Source: Ectobius pallidus (Eukaryota > Arthropoda > Insecta > Blattodea > Ectobiidae). From it: a stretch of 64,000 bases of DNA. Each line of letters begins with the position of its first letter. Position 1 is the first letter of the stretch. The notes under the pieces are model-generated. The model had not been told where the DNA came from. It saw nothing but the letters and a program-made list of their open reading frames with translations, and made no database searches. Below, one piece after another: positions 1-11,376 of the stretch. A program made the position numbers and the translations under genes. The DNA lies in NCBI GenBank assembly GCA_964059195.1, contig CAXKWD010000001.1:221720484-221784483 (forward strand), given 5' to 3'.

Positions 1-836
1 GGAGACTGGGCCAAAAACAAGTGAACGAGCGAAAAATGTTCCGATCCTATTTGCTTTTTTATTTATGTATGGACTACCCATTTTATCACGAATTATAGGT
101 GTATTGCTCCTTAAAAAAAGCTATTTTACTGTGCACCGGTCATAAACCTGGATATTCCAGGTGCCACATTGTAATCCCTGCACTTAAAAATGCATCGGAA
201 GTAGTTGAGAGAAATTTTGGTTTAGAATTATTAGTGTGGTGACACTGCGGTCGAATCTATCATGTCAGTCAACGGGTAATATCTACAGTGGCAAGAAGGG
301 TTGATTATGATCTTGTGTTCACTGTGTTTTATCGTGAAAATCGGGCGTGTTTCGCGATAAAATACTCCTAAGTCGTTCATACAATTTACAACCATTGATT
401 TGAACCAAATATGGAAGTGTTATCTGTGCGAATATACGTAATAATAAGGTACTTGATTAACCCTTATTTCTGGGTCCAGTACTGCGCACTTAGTGACGAA
501 CAAGATGGCTATTCGCTTCACCGAATATTTTGAAATTATTTGGAATTTGTCATCGAACGTTATTTAACTCGTTCTGTGGTTCTGACGGCTGTTAAACGAG
601 TCATTTGTCTAGTTGCTACGATACATCGGCAACTAAAATAAGTTTTATATGTATATTTCGTTGTTAGGAGGCCTTGGTAAATCATTTCTTTGGTAGCCGT
701 TGGTGTAAGCTCGGAAAAATGTGATCGCATTCCATTGATATACCGAATTCTAGGCCGCCTGTGTAGACTTGGCTGTACATTATTAATTAATCATTCAAAT
801 CAAATAACATCGTTAATACAGGTAGGCTTTGATAAT
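1..836. other. Unassigned AT-rich sequence
   Basis: I see no gene, tandem repeat or recognisable element end here. The only reading frame of note (about 60 codons from 690) lacks any family signature and runs into the terminal inverted repeat that begins at 837, so I treat it as chance. Confidence 0.5.
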
Positions 837-1954
837 ACTGTAATTGAGGCGGTCGACGTAAAAAGGGCACATAGGTGAAAACCCATTTTTGAGAAAAAAG
901 GAAATGAAATATTTGTCTTAGTTTTTCTTTGGTGTTTTTGTATTTTTCATACTGTACTGTTTGTTATTATTTAGAATATTTAATCAGGTATGAATAAAAT
1001 TCATTTAAAATTACTTATATAGCTCACGAATTAAATAAATTATAAATTTTGAAATCAATATTATGAGCCCTTTTTACGCAGACAGAATTTTTGGTGGTAA
1101 AATTCACCAAATCAGACTTAAATACAGTGTTTAAGTTAAATTTCATCTGATTTTAATACAATAGTTTGCGATAATGAAAAAATGAAGTGGCTACACATCA
1201 GTTTTAGGCTTGCGCATAGAGCAGCCTACTGAAACTTTGTTTTTTTATAGTAGTCTACTCAAAATAAGTTTTGTACTTCATTTCCAAATGCCTACCAGTT
1301 TTTTTCTTTTGAAAAATATTTTAAACATCTCATACAATTTTTTAATATTTAGCATGGGGTTGTCGAAGTTCATCAAATTACTTCTTTCTCTTTAGTAGTG
1401 ACTTTCTTCATGTGGTACTGTACTTAGATGTTTACCCATTAAAGTGATTACATCGCTCGATACATTTCTTGGTCGGTTTGAGTGAGAGCCTCTTTTCTCT
1501 TCAAAAGACTCATTTAGTAAGAACTTATTTTAAATTACATGGAGACGTTTTACAGATACTTGAAATAAGACCAAAATACATGCCTTTTATTTGCTCCCAC
1601 AGCTACATTGTATGACCAAGGGTGTGCTCTTGGTTTCTTGGGATTGAGTGCTTTTTTCTTGTCCTGAGGGACAAATTTCATACACCTTGCTAAGAAGGAA
1701 TCCTGTAGGCTTTTTGGTTGACCACTATAAAACGAATGAAACAATTGCAACTGTTCCTCTTGTGGTACTTTCTCATAATACAGCTGTATATACAGCTAAC
1801 TTTAAACAGTTGTAATAATCTCAATTTTCAACATATTCCTCTGATTCTTTCACCATTATTGACTAGAGGAAATGGCGAACAAATCTATGCATTCTGCGTA
1901 AAAAGGGCCCATAGCTCTATGTGCCCTTTTTACGTCGACCGCCTCAATTACAGT
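837..1954. mobile_element. DNA element with perfect 38-bp terminal inverted repeats
   Basis: Positions 837-874 (starting ACTGTAATTGAGGCGG) are an exact reverse complement of 1917-1954, 38 of 38 bases. A second inner inverted pair sharing the core AAAAAGGGC lies at about 1065-1081 and 1893-1910, so the core occurs four times in alternating orientation. The 1.1-kb interior has no long open frame or transposase motif, so this looks non-autonomous. I cannot find an abutting target-site duplication: GATAAT abuts the left end but lies about 8 bases away on the right. Superfamily unassigned. Perfect ends suggest recent movement or gene conversion. Confidence 0.75.
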
Positions 1955-3460
1955 GTACTCTGATAATAATACATGTGGAATATGTAGACGCATTCATTTC
2001 AAGGCCTTCTAAGTTTTGTGTGTGCTAATGTTTATATTTAATGCCAAAGAGATTCTGTACTCTGCCTCCTGTGCTACTTATTTACGTAGGAGTATCGCTA
2101 AATAAAAACTTAGCTTGTCGGAAATGGTAACTATGGCAACTATTTTAGTTCCAATACCAGTAAAACTATAATTCAGTTGCCGACCACTAGATACAGCCAT
2201 CGGTACAAGCAGGCTTTGGCTGTAACCAAGTTCCTGTGTTTATCTGGTTGAGTTCATACAAGATGAATTCACGTCTAGGCCCCCTAGGTTCCGCCAAAAT
2301 AAAAACGTTGCTGTAGAAGGCATCATGTGCAATTGCCATATTTGGAACATGTCATTGGTTGTGATTGTTTTTGACTCGCGTGTGTAGCCGGTTTTACGAC
2401 CTGAGCGGAGTGATTGGATGCTTCCAGGGGTGGGGGAAGCAGGTGGAAGACTACAAAGGTAAGTCAATTCTTATCTCTCATGTTGTCTTGTGTGTTTGTT
2501 CCCAAGAGCTTCTATTCGACTCCCCCCTCCGTCCCCCCACATAGATACAGTCTTCTAAAACCATGAATCTGCCTTGATTTTAATGATAGCTCAGCCATTT
2601 CATAATTACGGGTGGGACAATCTAGCATATTTTGACAAGTATTTTTGTTCAGTAAATATCATAAATAATGAACTAGAACTCTTCTGCTCATTTTGTGTAA
2701 TTTACTTTGACTTCTCCTCCCTTCTACATGGAAAACATTATATAAAATTTATTTTAAATACTTTAAATTTGTTTTTCAAAATCTATGACGAGTGGGACAT
2801 AATTTGGACACTGATTTTAATTATGCAAAACAAAAGTTCATTTGCTATTAATGTTAAAGACATAATGTTATTATTAATGGAGATATGAGGGATTAAATAC
2901 AAATTATAAACTGTTTCCAGATTGTCAGAACATTTATTTAACACAATAATAATTTAATAAAACTATCAACATTACGGGTGGGACAAAAAGTCACTTGTTT
3001 GTTATTTTACATAGTAATTAACCACACATACTTTTTTAAGTTAATCTTATACCAAATTGTACCTTAGGATGTATATTTTCTCAAATAAAAATGACATAGC
3101 TGATTACTCTTGACTACTTGGTATTAAAGAGTGTTAAAATCATGCTAAAAATGGCAAAAAAAAGTAACTCAACACAATAAATAAATAAATCGACAGATTT
3201 TACACATGAAACAACTTCAAATACGCTTAATCTCATAATATTCAGTGAATTTGCGGTTTTAAACTTATATTTTACCACGCAGTAGTTTTATAACATCTCT
3301 CTTTGAGGGAAAAATTGCCATATTTTTTTTAATGGCTGAGCTTGTATATCCTAGGGTCTTCATTTTCTATGCCTGCATTGAAGAGACCCAGTGTATTAAT
3401 TTAATCATCTAACTACGTCTGGTTCTAATGTATATAATAATTGGGGTATTGACCAAAATG
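1955..3460. other. Unassigned sequence with an exact 16-bp direct repeat
   Basis: No gene recognised. The 16-mer ATTACGGGTGGGACAA occurs exactly at 2605-2620 and 2971-2986. AGCTCAGCCATT near 2588 reappears inverted near 3331, a possible eroded MITE of about 750 bp. An X-box-like palindrome GTAACTATGGCAAC lies at 2127-2140. A 104-codon frame at 2574-2888 has AT-driven composition (Ile, Leu, Phe, Asn) and no family signature. Confidence 0.4.
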
Positions 3461-3467
3461 CTAGAGT

Positions 3468-3560
3468 GGTTAGGTCGGCCTTGGTGGCACAGTTAGTATC
3501 TTGCTGGCCAGTGGCTGACGCAGACGGGGAGGGGGGATCGAGGGGATATCCCCCCCAATT
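3468..3560. repeat. Possible SINE head next to a GC-rich element end
   Basis: TGGCACAGTTAGTA near 3484 resembles a Pol III A box, as in tRNA-derived SINEs. It is followed by CAGTGGCTGACGCAGACG and a G-rich then C-rich stretch, similar to the ends of some hAT-like elements. No partner end or duplication was found, so both readings are weak. Confidence 0.25.
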
Positions 3561-3720
3561 TGAAAAATAAATATTAAAAAACCAGTAAAAAGAATCGGTA
3601 CAACAATTTTTACACACCTATTTATATATGTGTTCTCTAGAAAATAAATTGCTTATTTCCCATGAATTGTTATCAGAGTGTAATGTAGAATACAGAAAAT
3701 ATTAGTTCTTAGTCAACTTG

Positions 3721-4196
3721 TTCATTGCCGCGCTTACCTGAGACCGCCATTCAACCCTATTCTGTGCTAACTCTATTCAGTCATTCCTCGCAAATCCTTC
3801 TTCCCTTAAATCTATCCTAAAGTTTTCCTCCCACCTACGTCTAGGTGTTCCAGGTGGTCTTTTGCCTTCGGGTCTCCCAGTCAATACTTTTGAGACATGT
3901 CTTTCCTCCCCATTTCTTCCTCCGTGATTTAATTACCCTTACTATATGCGGTGACGAGTACGGGTCATGAAGTTAGTCGTTATGCAGTTTTCATCTCTCT
4001 TAGGCCCAAATATTTTCCTAAGCCCTCTGTTTTCAAACACTCTTCCCGACCAGGAGGGGGCCATGTCTTACATCCTTATAATACAGCCGGTAGGATAATA
4101 GTCTTATACATTTTTATTTTTAGATTTCTGGACAAAAGACCAGAATATAAGAGTTTCTGAACTGCATAAAATCAAGCATTTCCTGATTTCAGGAAG
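3721..4196 (-). pseudogene. Non-LTR retrotransposon (LINE) reverse transcriptase C-terminus, degraded
   Basis: Read on the minus strand, this is the same family as the plus-strand copies near 41.3 kb and 62.3 kb. The order runs from a segment encoding a YK(T/I)IILPVVLYGCETW-like motif, through a segment giving GRPEGKRP-like residues, to a terminus around AAMNLRVP. In LINEs of this kind this segment follows the reverse transcriptase catalytic domain. The copy is 5'-truncated (no YADD box), frameshifted and carries stops. A (TAA)n tract abuts its 5' side. Confidence 0.75.
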
Positions 4197-4209
4197 AACT
4201 ACTACTACT

Positions 4210-4260
<51 letters not shown>
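4197..4260. repeat. (CTA)n/(TAA)n microsatellite
   Basis: A short run of CTA units passes into about 15 TAA/AAT units. It abuts the truncated end of the minus-strand LINE fragment. Confidence 0.95.
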
Positions 4261-4262
<2 letters not shown>

Positions 4263-4829
4263 CTATCAGTCAGTAAGGTAAGGAATGTTAGCCTGTAATT
4301 TCAAATATGACGACAGAGATCAAATCTACCCTGTACTCTCTGCCCCCTCATTCTCTATGTACTATGATAGAGAACACCATGACAATTGTCAATGCCCCCT
4401 GTGATATTGGTGTACTTTCATTTTCTGGGAACTCGTGCACGTACCGAGGTGACAAGCAAGGCCTCCTGGGAACATATAAGTTCATCATTTAAGTTGTATT
4501 TCTCTCAGCTTTTCAAATTATTTTCGAAATAAGCACCAAAATGGAAGATAACACAGAAATCATCCGAAGAAACATGCTGTAGGTATAACATTATTTTCGT
4601 GGCGTAGTGTAGAGGTAAGAAACGCATGCATTTTCATGATGGCTGATGAAATGGATACAGCAAGGAAGCGTTCCTGTGTGTGTCAGAAATAACACGACTT
4701 GATAAAGCCCCGGGGTTGTCACCTGAGAGCTTTGATGTCTCCCTCTGGTGTACACTCCCACACACAATGTTCTAGACACCTTTCACCATAGAAACCGTGT
4801 GAGTTAAAGCTTAAAGGCACCGCATGCTA
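4261..4829. other. Unassigned sequence
   Basis: No repeat ends, tRNA-like boxes or coding signature recognised. Short frames of about 60 codons on both strands look random. Confidence 0.4.
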
Positions 4830-4995
4830 CGAAGCCCGTCCATAAAATAAGTTTCCCTGGGACCGTTTACAGAAACAAAACACAATTTTATGGAAATGTT
4901 TATTGCGACAGATACATCAAGTGTTTAGCTATTTTTCAACATATTCGCCACCGGAATTGAGACATTTTTCATTCCGTGGGACCAACATTTGAATA

Positions 4996-5192
4996 GGGCA
5001 AACGTGCCTAATTTCGCAGTGTCTTTTTATTTTATTTACTGCAAAATCAGGAACAGTAATGGAAAAATAAAATAGTATAAAGTAGAAGAGAAGATGCCCT
5101 GTTTGATGAATACTATGAAATATTTCTACTACTGTTCCCAATTTTGCAATAAATAAAATAAAAAGATACTTCGAAATTAGGCATGTTTGCTA
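4996..5192. mobile_element. TA-duplicating MITE (TAATTTCG family), copy 1
   Basis: Terminal inverted repeats share GCAAACRTGCCTAATTTCG. The element interrupts the mariner remnant after TTGAATA; uninterrupted paralogues (for example near 34.86 kb) read straight through from GAATA into CC(C/T)GT. The site therefore shows a TA duplication at 4994-4995 and 5193-5194. At 197 bp with no coding capacity, it is a Tc1/mariner-type MITE by target and structure. A sister copy lies at 40687-40912. Confidence 0.85.
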
Positions 5193-5620
5193 TACCTGTG
5201 TCGTAGAAGTGTGCCGCCTGGGATTTGAACTACTGTGTGACAACCGTCTTCGCCTCTCTGTCATTCTTTGTCATTTCTTTACGTGTGGGAAAATATGGAA
5301 ACCTCTGGGAGCGAGGTCCGGGCTGTAGAGTGAATGTGTTAACACCTCCTAACAAGTCTCCTGCAGAAGTTCGGCTGGAAAGTGTTTAAATATTCTCCCT
5401 AAAGCCCGAACTTCGCTCCCAGTGATTTCTATACCTAAAGAAATGACAAAGAATGACAGAAAGGCGGAGATGTTTGTCACAGAGTGGTTCAAATCCCTGG
5501 CGACAGACTTCTCCGACACAGGTATTCAAACGTTGGTCCCACGGTAAGAAAAATTGTCTCAATTCCGGTGGTGAATAATTTGAAAAATAGCTGAAGACTT
5601 GCTGTATCTGTTGGAATATA

Positions 5621-6030
5621 TTATTTATTATTTTATTATTATTTATTAACATTAACATTACTTATTTACATTACATTAATATTACACATTTTATACAAGT
5701 AAAAACAAATAAAACCAAACATGCCCCTATATGAGCAAAGCTCGTGTTTAGGGGGTATAGTAGATTAATATAAATATAATTACATTTCAATGCACAGTAT
5801 ACTACACATGAAAAATCTAAATTTATGAGTACAATGTAAATAAAAATATTTTTTAGCATTACCCAGTGGTTAAAAATAGCGTTTACAACAAAAAATAGAA
5901 TTAATTGGACTGAAACATTGAAAGACCAAACAAAATTAAAATTGTACTGTTAATATTATATAATATTTAAAACAAAATTATTTTCCTCTTAAAATGTTTA
6001 AGATTGTAATTTACATATTCAGGGTACTCG
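5621..6030 (-). mobile_element. 5'-truncated LINE 3' end inserted in mariner copy H1
   Basis: On the minus strand this ends in an AATAA-rich tail and carries a stem-loop (5723-5755, CCCCTA paired with TAGGGG, with a GAGC/GCTC inner stem), like the LINE 3' ends at about 26.1 kb and 49.0 kb. It is flanked by GGAATATA (5613-5620) and GCAATATA (6031-6038), a 7-of-8 target duplication. It interrupts the mariner right arm, which resumes at the segment leading to the outer inverted repeat. Confidence 0.6.
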
Positions 6031-6106
6031 GCAATATATGTCCATGAAATTGTGTTTTGTTTCTGTAAACGGCCCCAGGGAAACTTAACTTTATGGACTC
6101 TCCTCG

Positions 6107-6660
6107 TATATTGATAAATTTTAGATTCCGAGTAAATAATCCTACGAATTTCCAGTCATCTTGTTCATGTAAAGAGAGAAAAAATGTACACTTAATAACA
6201 GGCATATATGGGGAAATTAATTCCATGGTTAATGTGTTTTTAGCCTTTCTCACTTATTCCAAATATAAATATTTCTTTATGCTGCATAATCTGCCACGTT
6301 AGATAAGGAAACTTCGCATATATACAGGCGAAACTAATGTAAAAGGTCAGTTCGTGGTTTTCCTGGTCGGCCAACCCTCATGCACGGAATTCTGGGAAGA
6401 ACAGTGTAATTTTCATAGTCACTTATAACCTTTTAACACGCGGGAAAATACTAAAGATCTGCGCCGTACAATTATTTTACATTTTAATCCAGATTAGGCG
6501 AACCCTGGCGCTATTTAATTGAACCTTTGCATATCGTCGTGCTTTTGTTTCCCTCCCAAGTCTTGTTGTGCTTTCAGTATAAGCTAGAAAATGTTCCTAC
6601 TAATATTAAGGCTTAATAACCCAAATACGCCCCCTGTTTCGTTTGTGAAAACTGGAAATA
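6107..6660. other. Unassigned sequence
   Basis: No element ends or coding signatures recognised between two mariner-derived remnants. Confidence 0.4.
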
Positions 6661-7890
6661 GGAGGCTCTTCTTTACACAAACAAAACACAACTTCCTGGA
6701 AATATTTATTGCAATAGATAAAGCAAGAGTGCAGCAATTTTTCGTAGATAATCCGACGAGAGTTTACGAGTTTTTCGATAGGTGATGAAACTCGTAAACT
6801 CAAGTTGGATTTATTAAGATTATTCCATGAATAAAAATGTAACGGATTATACAAATAATAATTATTTTCGTGCTTTGTTCTATAAAAACAAAACTAACAG
6901 CTGTGAGATCACGGCCTACTATGAATCAACCATCCATGAATCGATTCGAGTCACCATGTTGTGACCAATGCTACCAATGGTGCATATAACACATAGTTAA
7001 CTTAATTCAGGTAAGCTAACAGCAGAACAGAATAAAAGCAAACGAACTGGCTAGCATGGAATCGAAATTGTGTTTTTAATCAATGTACATTTCTGTTATT
7101 TCAATTTCCAAACATGTTATGTTGTGTGACATCTGTTTTCGTACTGCTTAATGGCAGCATGTGACGTATTATTCACTACACATTGATACTTACATTTACA
7201 GTAACGAGCTGATGATTTTATCAGATAAAATAGCATCCTTATATTAATAGCAAGCACTTTATAATATAATCGATCGTGATTGGTGTACATCCGTGGAATT
7301 GCTAAACGTTAGGCTATCAAACACGCGCCGTAAGAGTGGAATAGTCAACTTAATTGAGAAATTTGTCATACCGTCGCACCAACTTTTGAATACCTGTGGA
7401 GACGAATCTGCCACCTGGGACTTGCACCATTGTATAATAACCTTCTCCGTTTCTCTGTCAATCTCTACCATTCTCTGTCATTCACTGCCATTTCCTGAGG
7501 GGTAGGAAAATATGAAAATCTCTGGGTCCGCGGTCCGAGCTGTAGGGTGGAGGCTTCAACATCTCCCTGCAAGTCTCCTGCAAAAGTTTGGCCAGAAGAT
7601 GTTTCAACTTCCACCTTACAGCCCGGACCTTGCTCCCAGTTATTTCCATCTTTTCCTACACCTCAAGAAATGGCAGAGAACCGGAGATGGTTGTCACACA
7701 GTGGTTCAAATCCCAGGCGACACACTTCTACAACACAGGTGTTCAAAAGTTGTTGCCACGGTATGAAAAATGTCTCAAGTGCCTGTTGCGAATATGTTGA
7801 AAATAGCTGAACACTTGCTGTATCTTTTGCAATAAATATTTCGATGAAATTGTGTTTTGTTTATGTAAACGGCCCTATGGACGGGCCTCG
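6661..7890. mobile_element. Palindromic mariner-derived element, copy H2, with nested insertion
   Basis: The left end (about 6661-6745) matches the outer part of H1. The remnant then breaks off and resumes at about 7352, continuing through both arms to the right inverted repeat at 7890. The right arm reads in plus sense as the mariner catalytic C-terminal region (LTARTLLPVISIF, WFKSQATHFYNTGVQKL), where the family has an SPDLAPSD-type segment holding the last catalytic acidic residue. Frameshifts separate these pieces. The gap is filled by element P1. Confidence 0.75.
6746..7351 (+). mobile_element. Family P element, copy 1, nested in mariner H2
   Basis: This block is homologous, in opposite orientation, to 15056-16054 (shared landmarks: CGTGCTTTGTTCTATA, GATCACGGCCTACTATGA, a GTGGAATAGTC-like right end). 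Its left end has a hairpin in which GAGTTTACGAGTTT pairs with AAACTCGTAAACTC across a short loop. It lies inside mariner copy H2. Related left-end fragments starting TAATCCCAC occur near 44.39 and 53.85 kb. No coding capacity; class unknown. Confidence 0.65.
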
Positions 7891-8294
7891 TGCTTGTATT
7901 GCTGAATAGAAATATAGGTTAAATTGCGTTTAAGTTATATATTTTTTTCTTAGAAATGCAGCAACCGAGTCGAGAGGACACTGCCCCAGTTAATACGGCG
8001 TCAGAAAATGATAACATTGTAGCATGCGGCCTAGTTGTTCACAATTTTAACACTAGTTAGCGCTTTTTTGCGTGCAGTCAGTTCGCGTGTGTCACGACAT
8101 TTTCTAAACTTATTTCAGATCGCAACGCTATTAACGAAATTTGCGGAAATATTTCTTTGTCGTGTTTTATTACGTCATAATTCATATATATATGTTGTAA
8201 TTAGGCAGGCTTACATGTGAGGTAGCAAACGTACCAAGTCATTTTCCTTGTCCAGCAACACCAAAGTTTACGTTTAACAACCGGTCGGAATATA
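7891..8294. other. Unassigned sequence
   Basis: No gene or element recognised between mariner copy H2 and the pogo/Tc1-like element. Confidence 0.4.
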
Positions 8295-8367
8295 CAGTGC
8301 ACGCCGCTTATTGTGATCTCTTCGGGACGCAGCTAATCTGATAATATTAACCGATTGATAATGGTAG

Positions 8368-8825
8368 ACTGTCCACCGCTGTGGCGTAGGGGATGCGTTC
8401 GCTCCTCTCACCCAGCGGGCCCAGGTTCAGATCCTGGTCGGGACAAATTACCTAGGCGATGTTTTTTCCGGGGTTTTTCCTCACCTGTGAGACAAATGTA
8501 ACTTTAGGCCCTTGTGGTCCCCAGTTATCATCTGACAGTCATTATCATCTTCATCCCATCCTCGCCTTGTTTGGAGTGAGTGTGTGTGTGTGTGAATGGT
8601 GTGTCTCGTCCTATGCGTTTGTGTTGTCTCGGAGGTGGCCCCGGCATTGGGCTGATCACTCATCCGGGGAGGCCCTTCATGTCCTTGTCTGGTCAAAAAA
8701 GTATGTATGTGATCCAAAGATAATCCCTCTCCCGACAGGTCGCGGTCCTGTAAGGCCCGGGCGGCTTGGGTAGCTTAAATGTCCCTAAAAGGGAGAGGTG
8801 AAACTCAGGTAAAGAAAGAAAGAAA
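8368..8825 (+). mobile_element. tRNA-derived SINE, family 1, full-length copy
   Basis: The 5' end is tRNA-like, with an A-box match TGGCGTAGGGG at 8382-8392 and a B-box match GGTTCAGATCC at 8424-8434. A conserved body follows, with a GC-rich hairpin around GGCCCCGGCATTGGG, and a 3' tail of AAAG repeats. It is flanked by GATAATGGTAG (8357-8367) and GATAACAGTAG (8826-8836), 9 of 11 matching. The empty paralogue near 57.77 kb has a single GATAACAGTAG. Other copies lie at 24.65 and 60.08 kb. Confidence 0.9.
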
Positions 8826-8921
8826 GATAACAGTAGCCGAAGGAATTAAATGAAGGTTATTTATTCATATATAAGATAACAACACTACAAAACAGAATTA
8901 AAAGCTATTTATTCATAAAAT

Positions 8922-9062
8922 TCCGGTCAATAAAACCACCAATAACGGCCGTGGGTGTCGGCATGCTGACCACATGCCCCCCAATCCTGCCATCTGCCTA
9001 CGGGAGATGACGCAGCGGTCGGGTGGTAGGCCAAGTCCCTCCAGGGATGTAGCGCCACGGAG
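8922..9062 (-). mobile_element. Short retroposon insertion with 14-bp target duplication
   Basis: A 141-bp GC-rich insert is flanked by perfect TTTATTCATAAAAT duplications at 8908-8921 and 9063-9076. The paralogue near 57.86 kb is uninterrupted. The minus strand reads CTCCGTGGCGCTACATCC at one end and GACCGGA at the other. It looks like a SINE or a 5'-truncated LINE 3' end; the minus orientation is inferred. Confidence 0.75.
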
Positions 9063-9751
9063 TTTATTCATAAAATAATACGTAACTGTGAATCATTGAA
9101 CCACTCATAGGCTATTACAGTAATAGACTGCAAGCAACTATTTTTTCAACCAGTAACAAAGTTTTCAATTGTTTTTACTTTCCTTTAGGAGTCCGTTAAC
9201 CAATACTCCATACTCAGTTACCAGTGTTTTTGGAAGTCTGTATTTATTTGTGGTGAACACCGCGTAGCAAAACATCTAACGCCTGTCTGTTCAAATCTTT
9301 TCATTTTACACTAGCCATCACTGCATGTCAACACTGTTATCTTCAAAAATCAAAAGCTGCAGCTTAACTGAGGGGTGAAACATGTTTTATTGCTTAAAAG
9401 AGAAAGTTTTGTAATGCCACACCCTCGAACTGGTCATCCTGTGAGCTGGGAACAGAATCGCTACCTCCAGTAGAACACAATACAGTTGAATTAGAAACGA
9501 AACCCTTAAAAACCAAATTTTGAATGACGTACAGTACTTGGAAATAAAGACACAGAAAGAAAAATGTGATAACATAAACCGAAACTTTGTTCACAATAAA
9601 CAACAATTTTTCTTTGTATCAGTATTAATCCGGACTGGACTTCATGAAAGCGAAAACATTACCCGATTGATAACATTATCAGCGATTACTTTAAACGGCG
9701 TTCACTGTATACCTAAATAGTACAGTCGAGTAAGCGACACATCCATGTAAT

Positions 9752-9815
9752 ACAACCGGCAGGATAATAGTCTTACACATTTTTCTTTTTAGATTTCTGG
9801 ACAGAAGACGAGAAA
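9752..9815 (-). pseudogene. LINE reverse transcriptase C-terminal scrap
   Basis: About 60 bp match the family segment coding for the motif around ILPVVLYG (minus strand), as in the copies at 3.7, 16.1, 41.3 and 62.2 kb. Too short for more. Confidence 0.65.
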
Positions 9816-10075
9816 TTCTTGTATTAAATTAATACAAATTTGAAATGCTTCACCACAGGTATAAATAATTTATGCATTATTTTCATATCACCTTTTACTC
9901 ATATGCAGCTTTTATAATTTTACCCAATGTTCAATGATTTTTGAAGTGAAACTTCTTCAGGGGTAGGGGTAAATCGAGAGCTTGTGTTACGCTCAAAAAC
10001 GTCACGAAATTAATGAGCTTTAACGGAACAGACTGCACAGAAAACAATCAACTCAATGATTAGGCCTATCCAAAA
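9816..10075. other. Unassigned sequence with a fragment of a dispersed repeat
   Basis: Near 10030 the phrase ACTGCACAGAAAACA and following ATGATTAGGC recur near 34.40, 37.62, 38.64, 49.74, 51.29 and 54.01 kb, so a dispersed repeat is represented here. Otherwise nothing recognised. Confidence 0.4.
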
Positions 10076-10442
10076 TTTAAAAAAATAAAAAAATCGAAAA
10101 TTTAAAAAATCTAAAAATCCAAAATTAAAAAATCGAAAATCCAAAATTAAAAAATCTAAAAAATAAAAAATTCAAAGATTTAAAATTTTAAAAATAAAAA
10201 ATCAAATAAAAAATTAAAAATTCAAAGATCCATAATTAAAAAGTCCAAAAATACAAAGTTTTAAAAATAAAAATCAAAGCTTAAAAAATAAAAAAAAAAT
10301 TGAATTTAAAAAATAAAAAAAATACAAAATTAAACTCCAAAATTTAAAAATAAAAATACAAAATAAAAAAATTGAACATAGAAAATAGAAAATAAAAAAG
10401 TCCAAAAATGATAATTCAAAGATCTAAAATTTAAAAATTCGG
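10076..10442. repeat. A-rich irregular tandem tract
   Basis: About 370 bp consist of AAAATT, AAAAATC and AATTCAAAG-like words repeated with no strict period, nearly devoid of G on this strand. It has the character of an expanded, decayed simple repeat. No coding role. Confidence 0.9.
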
Positions 10443-11376
10443 CAAGTTAGTACTTTGCGACTCACCCTGCTCCCCTGGGTATGATAAAAATAAAACGATA
10501 GAGGTATGACATAGACATTCGCGATTGGTTGAAATTCCACATATTCTTACACTGGATTGGCCACTAATTAATGACCTAAGTAGCTAGTCAGAGATAAACG
10601 GTACCCTTCGTTTAGGGACATTCATAAAAAATGACTATTATCAGTTGATTAATCTGACATAATGAATAAATTCATGAATTCAGCTCGACACGTGACAGAA
10701 CCCATGGCCCACCTTGTTGCTGTGATTGCTGACTTCCTTAATCGCCCCACCATTCATTCCTCGAAGGCGTTCTTCATCGTTTTTATTTAATGTATAAACA
10801 AAGGTTTTTAGGTGGCCGAGGAATAAATCTGAATAATGGAAACCGTGCCAAGCGTTGCGTGGCGATGATTGTCTTTTGTTAAAGTTCAGGGATGCACAAG
10901 AAATGCCTCCTTCACTTGTCAGTACATTCCAAAGCCTGCTTTTTCTCTTCAAAGGTAATTAAATTAGAAACTTGTGGGGATTTGTGGTGGGCGCCAAGCA
11001 CATATTTCTTCAGTTGGGGAAAAAGCTATACGAGTACAAAATACAGGGTAATCAGATCTATTTACGCTCTCATGGTGAAATTCCTCTCTTCAGCTCTATC
11101 TTTTGTATCTCTTAACTCTCCAAATTTTCTTCTTTCCTGATATCATTCAGTATCCCATTAACTCTTGTACCAAGTTTTCAGGTTCATTTTATTTTTCCTT
11201 CGATTACATCCACCAGAAGTCTTTTCCGTCTTATTACTTGTCCCAACCAATTAGCTTCACAAATTCTAAGACATATCTCTTCTCACCCATTCTTCTTAAA
11301 ACTTAATTCGTTATTCTGTCTGTCCATGTATGTTCTCCATTTCCCTCCAATACCCCTTCTTAAAGCTCTCTTTATA
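10443..11376. other. Unassigned sequence
   Basis: No recognised genes or element ends. Frames of 80-90 codons on both strands have no family signature. Confidence 0.35.

Larger units (their letters stand above)
4830..6106. mobile_element. Palindromic mariner-derived element, copy H1
   Basis: The left arm (minus sense) and right arm (plus sense) both carry the 3' part of a mariner-type transposase: segments matching the family pattern of a lysine-rich end near VEK, an (F/Y)Y(D/N)TG(I/V)QKL-like stretch and a WFK-like stretch, each broken by stops. The outer ends are inverted repeats, with GTCCATAAA near the boundary and TA at 4828-4829 and 6107-6108, as expected for Tc1/mariner elements. It contains a MITE at 4996-5192 and a LINE tail at 5621-6030. 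Other copies lie at 6.66-7.89, 34.70-35.27 and 51.39-52.01 kb. No intact transposase remains. Confidence 0.75.
8295..9707. mobile_element. Pogo/Tc1-like non-autonomous element, copy 1, with two nested retroposons
   Basis: Ends are inverted repeats of the type CAGTGMACGCCGCTTAWTG and are bounded by TA (8293-8294 and 9708-9709), fitting Tc1/mariner or pogo-like elements. A second copy at 57711-58473 lacks both internal insertions and serves as the empty reference. No transposase frame remains. The copies are clearly homologous over most of their length but diverged. Confidence 0.8.

Noticed and set aside
2574..2888. 104-codon plus-strand frame
   Set aside because: Very AT-rich, dominated by Ile, Leu, Phe and Asn, with no motif, partner exon or conserved copy; best read as chance.
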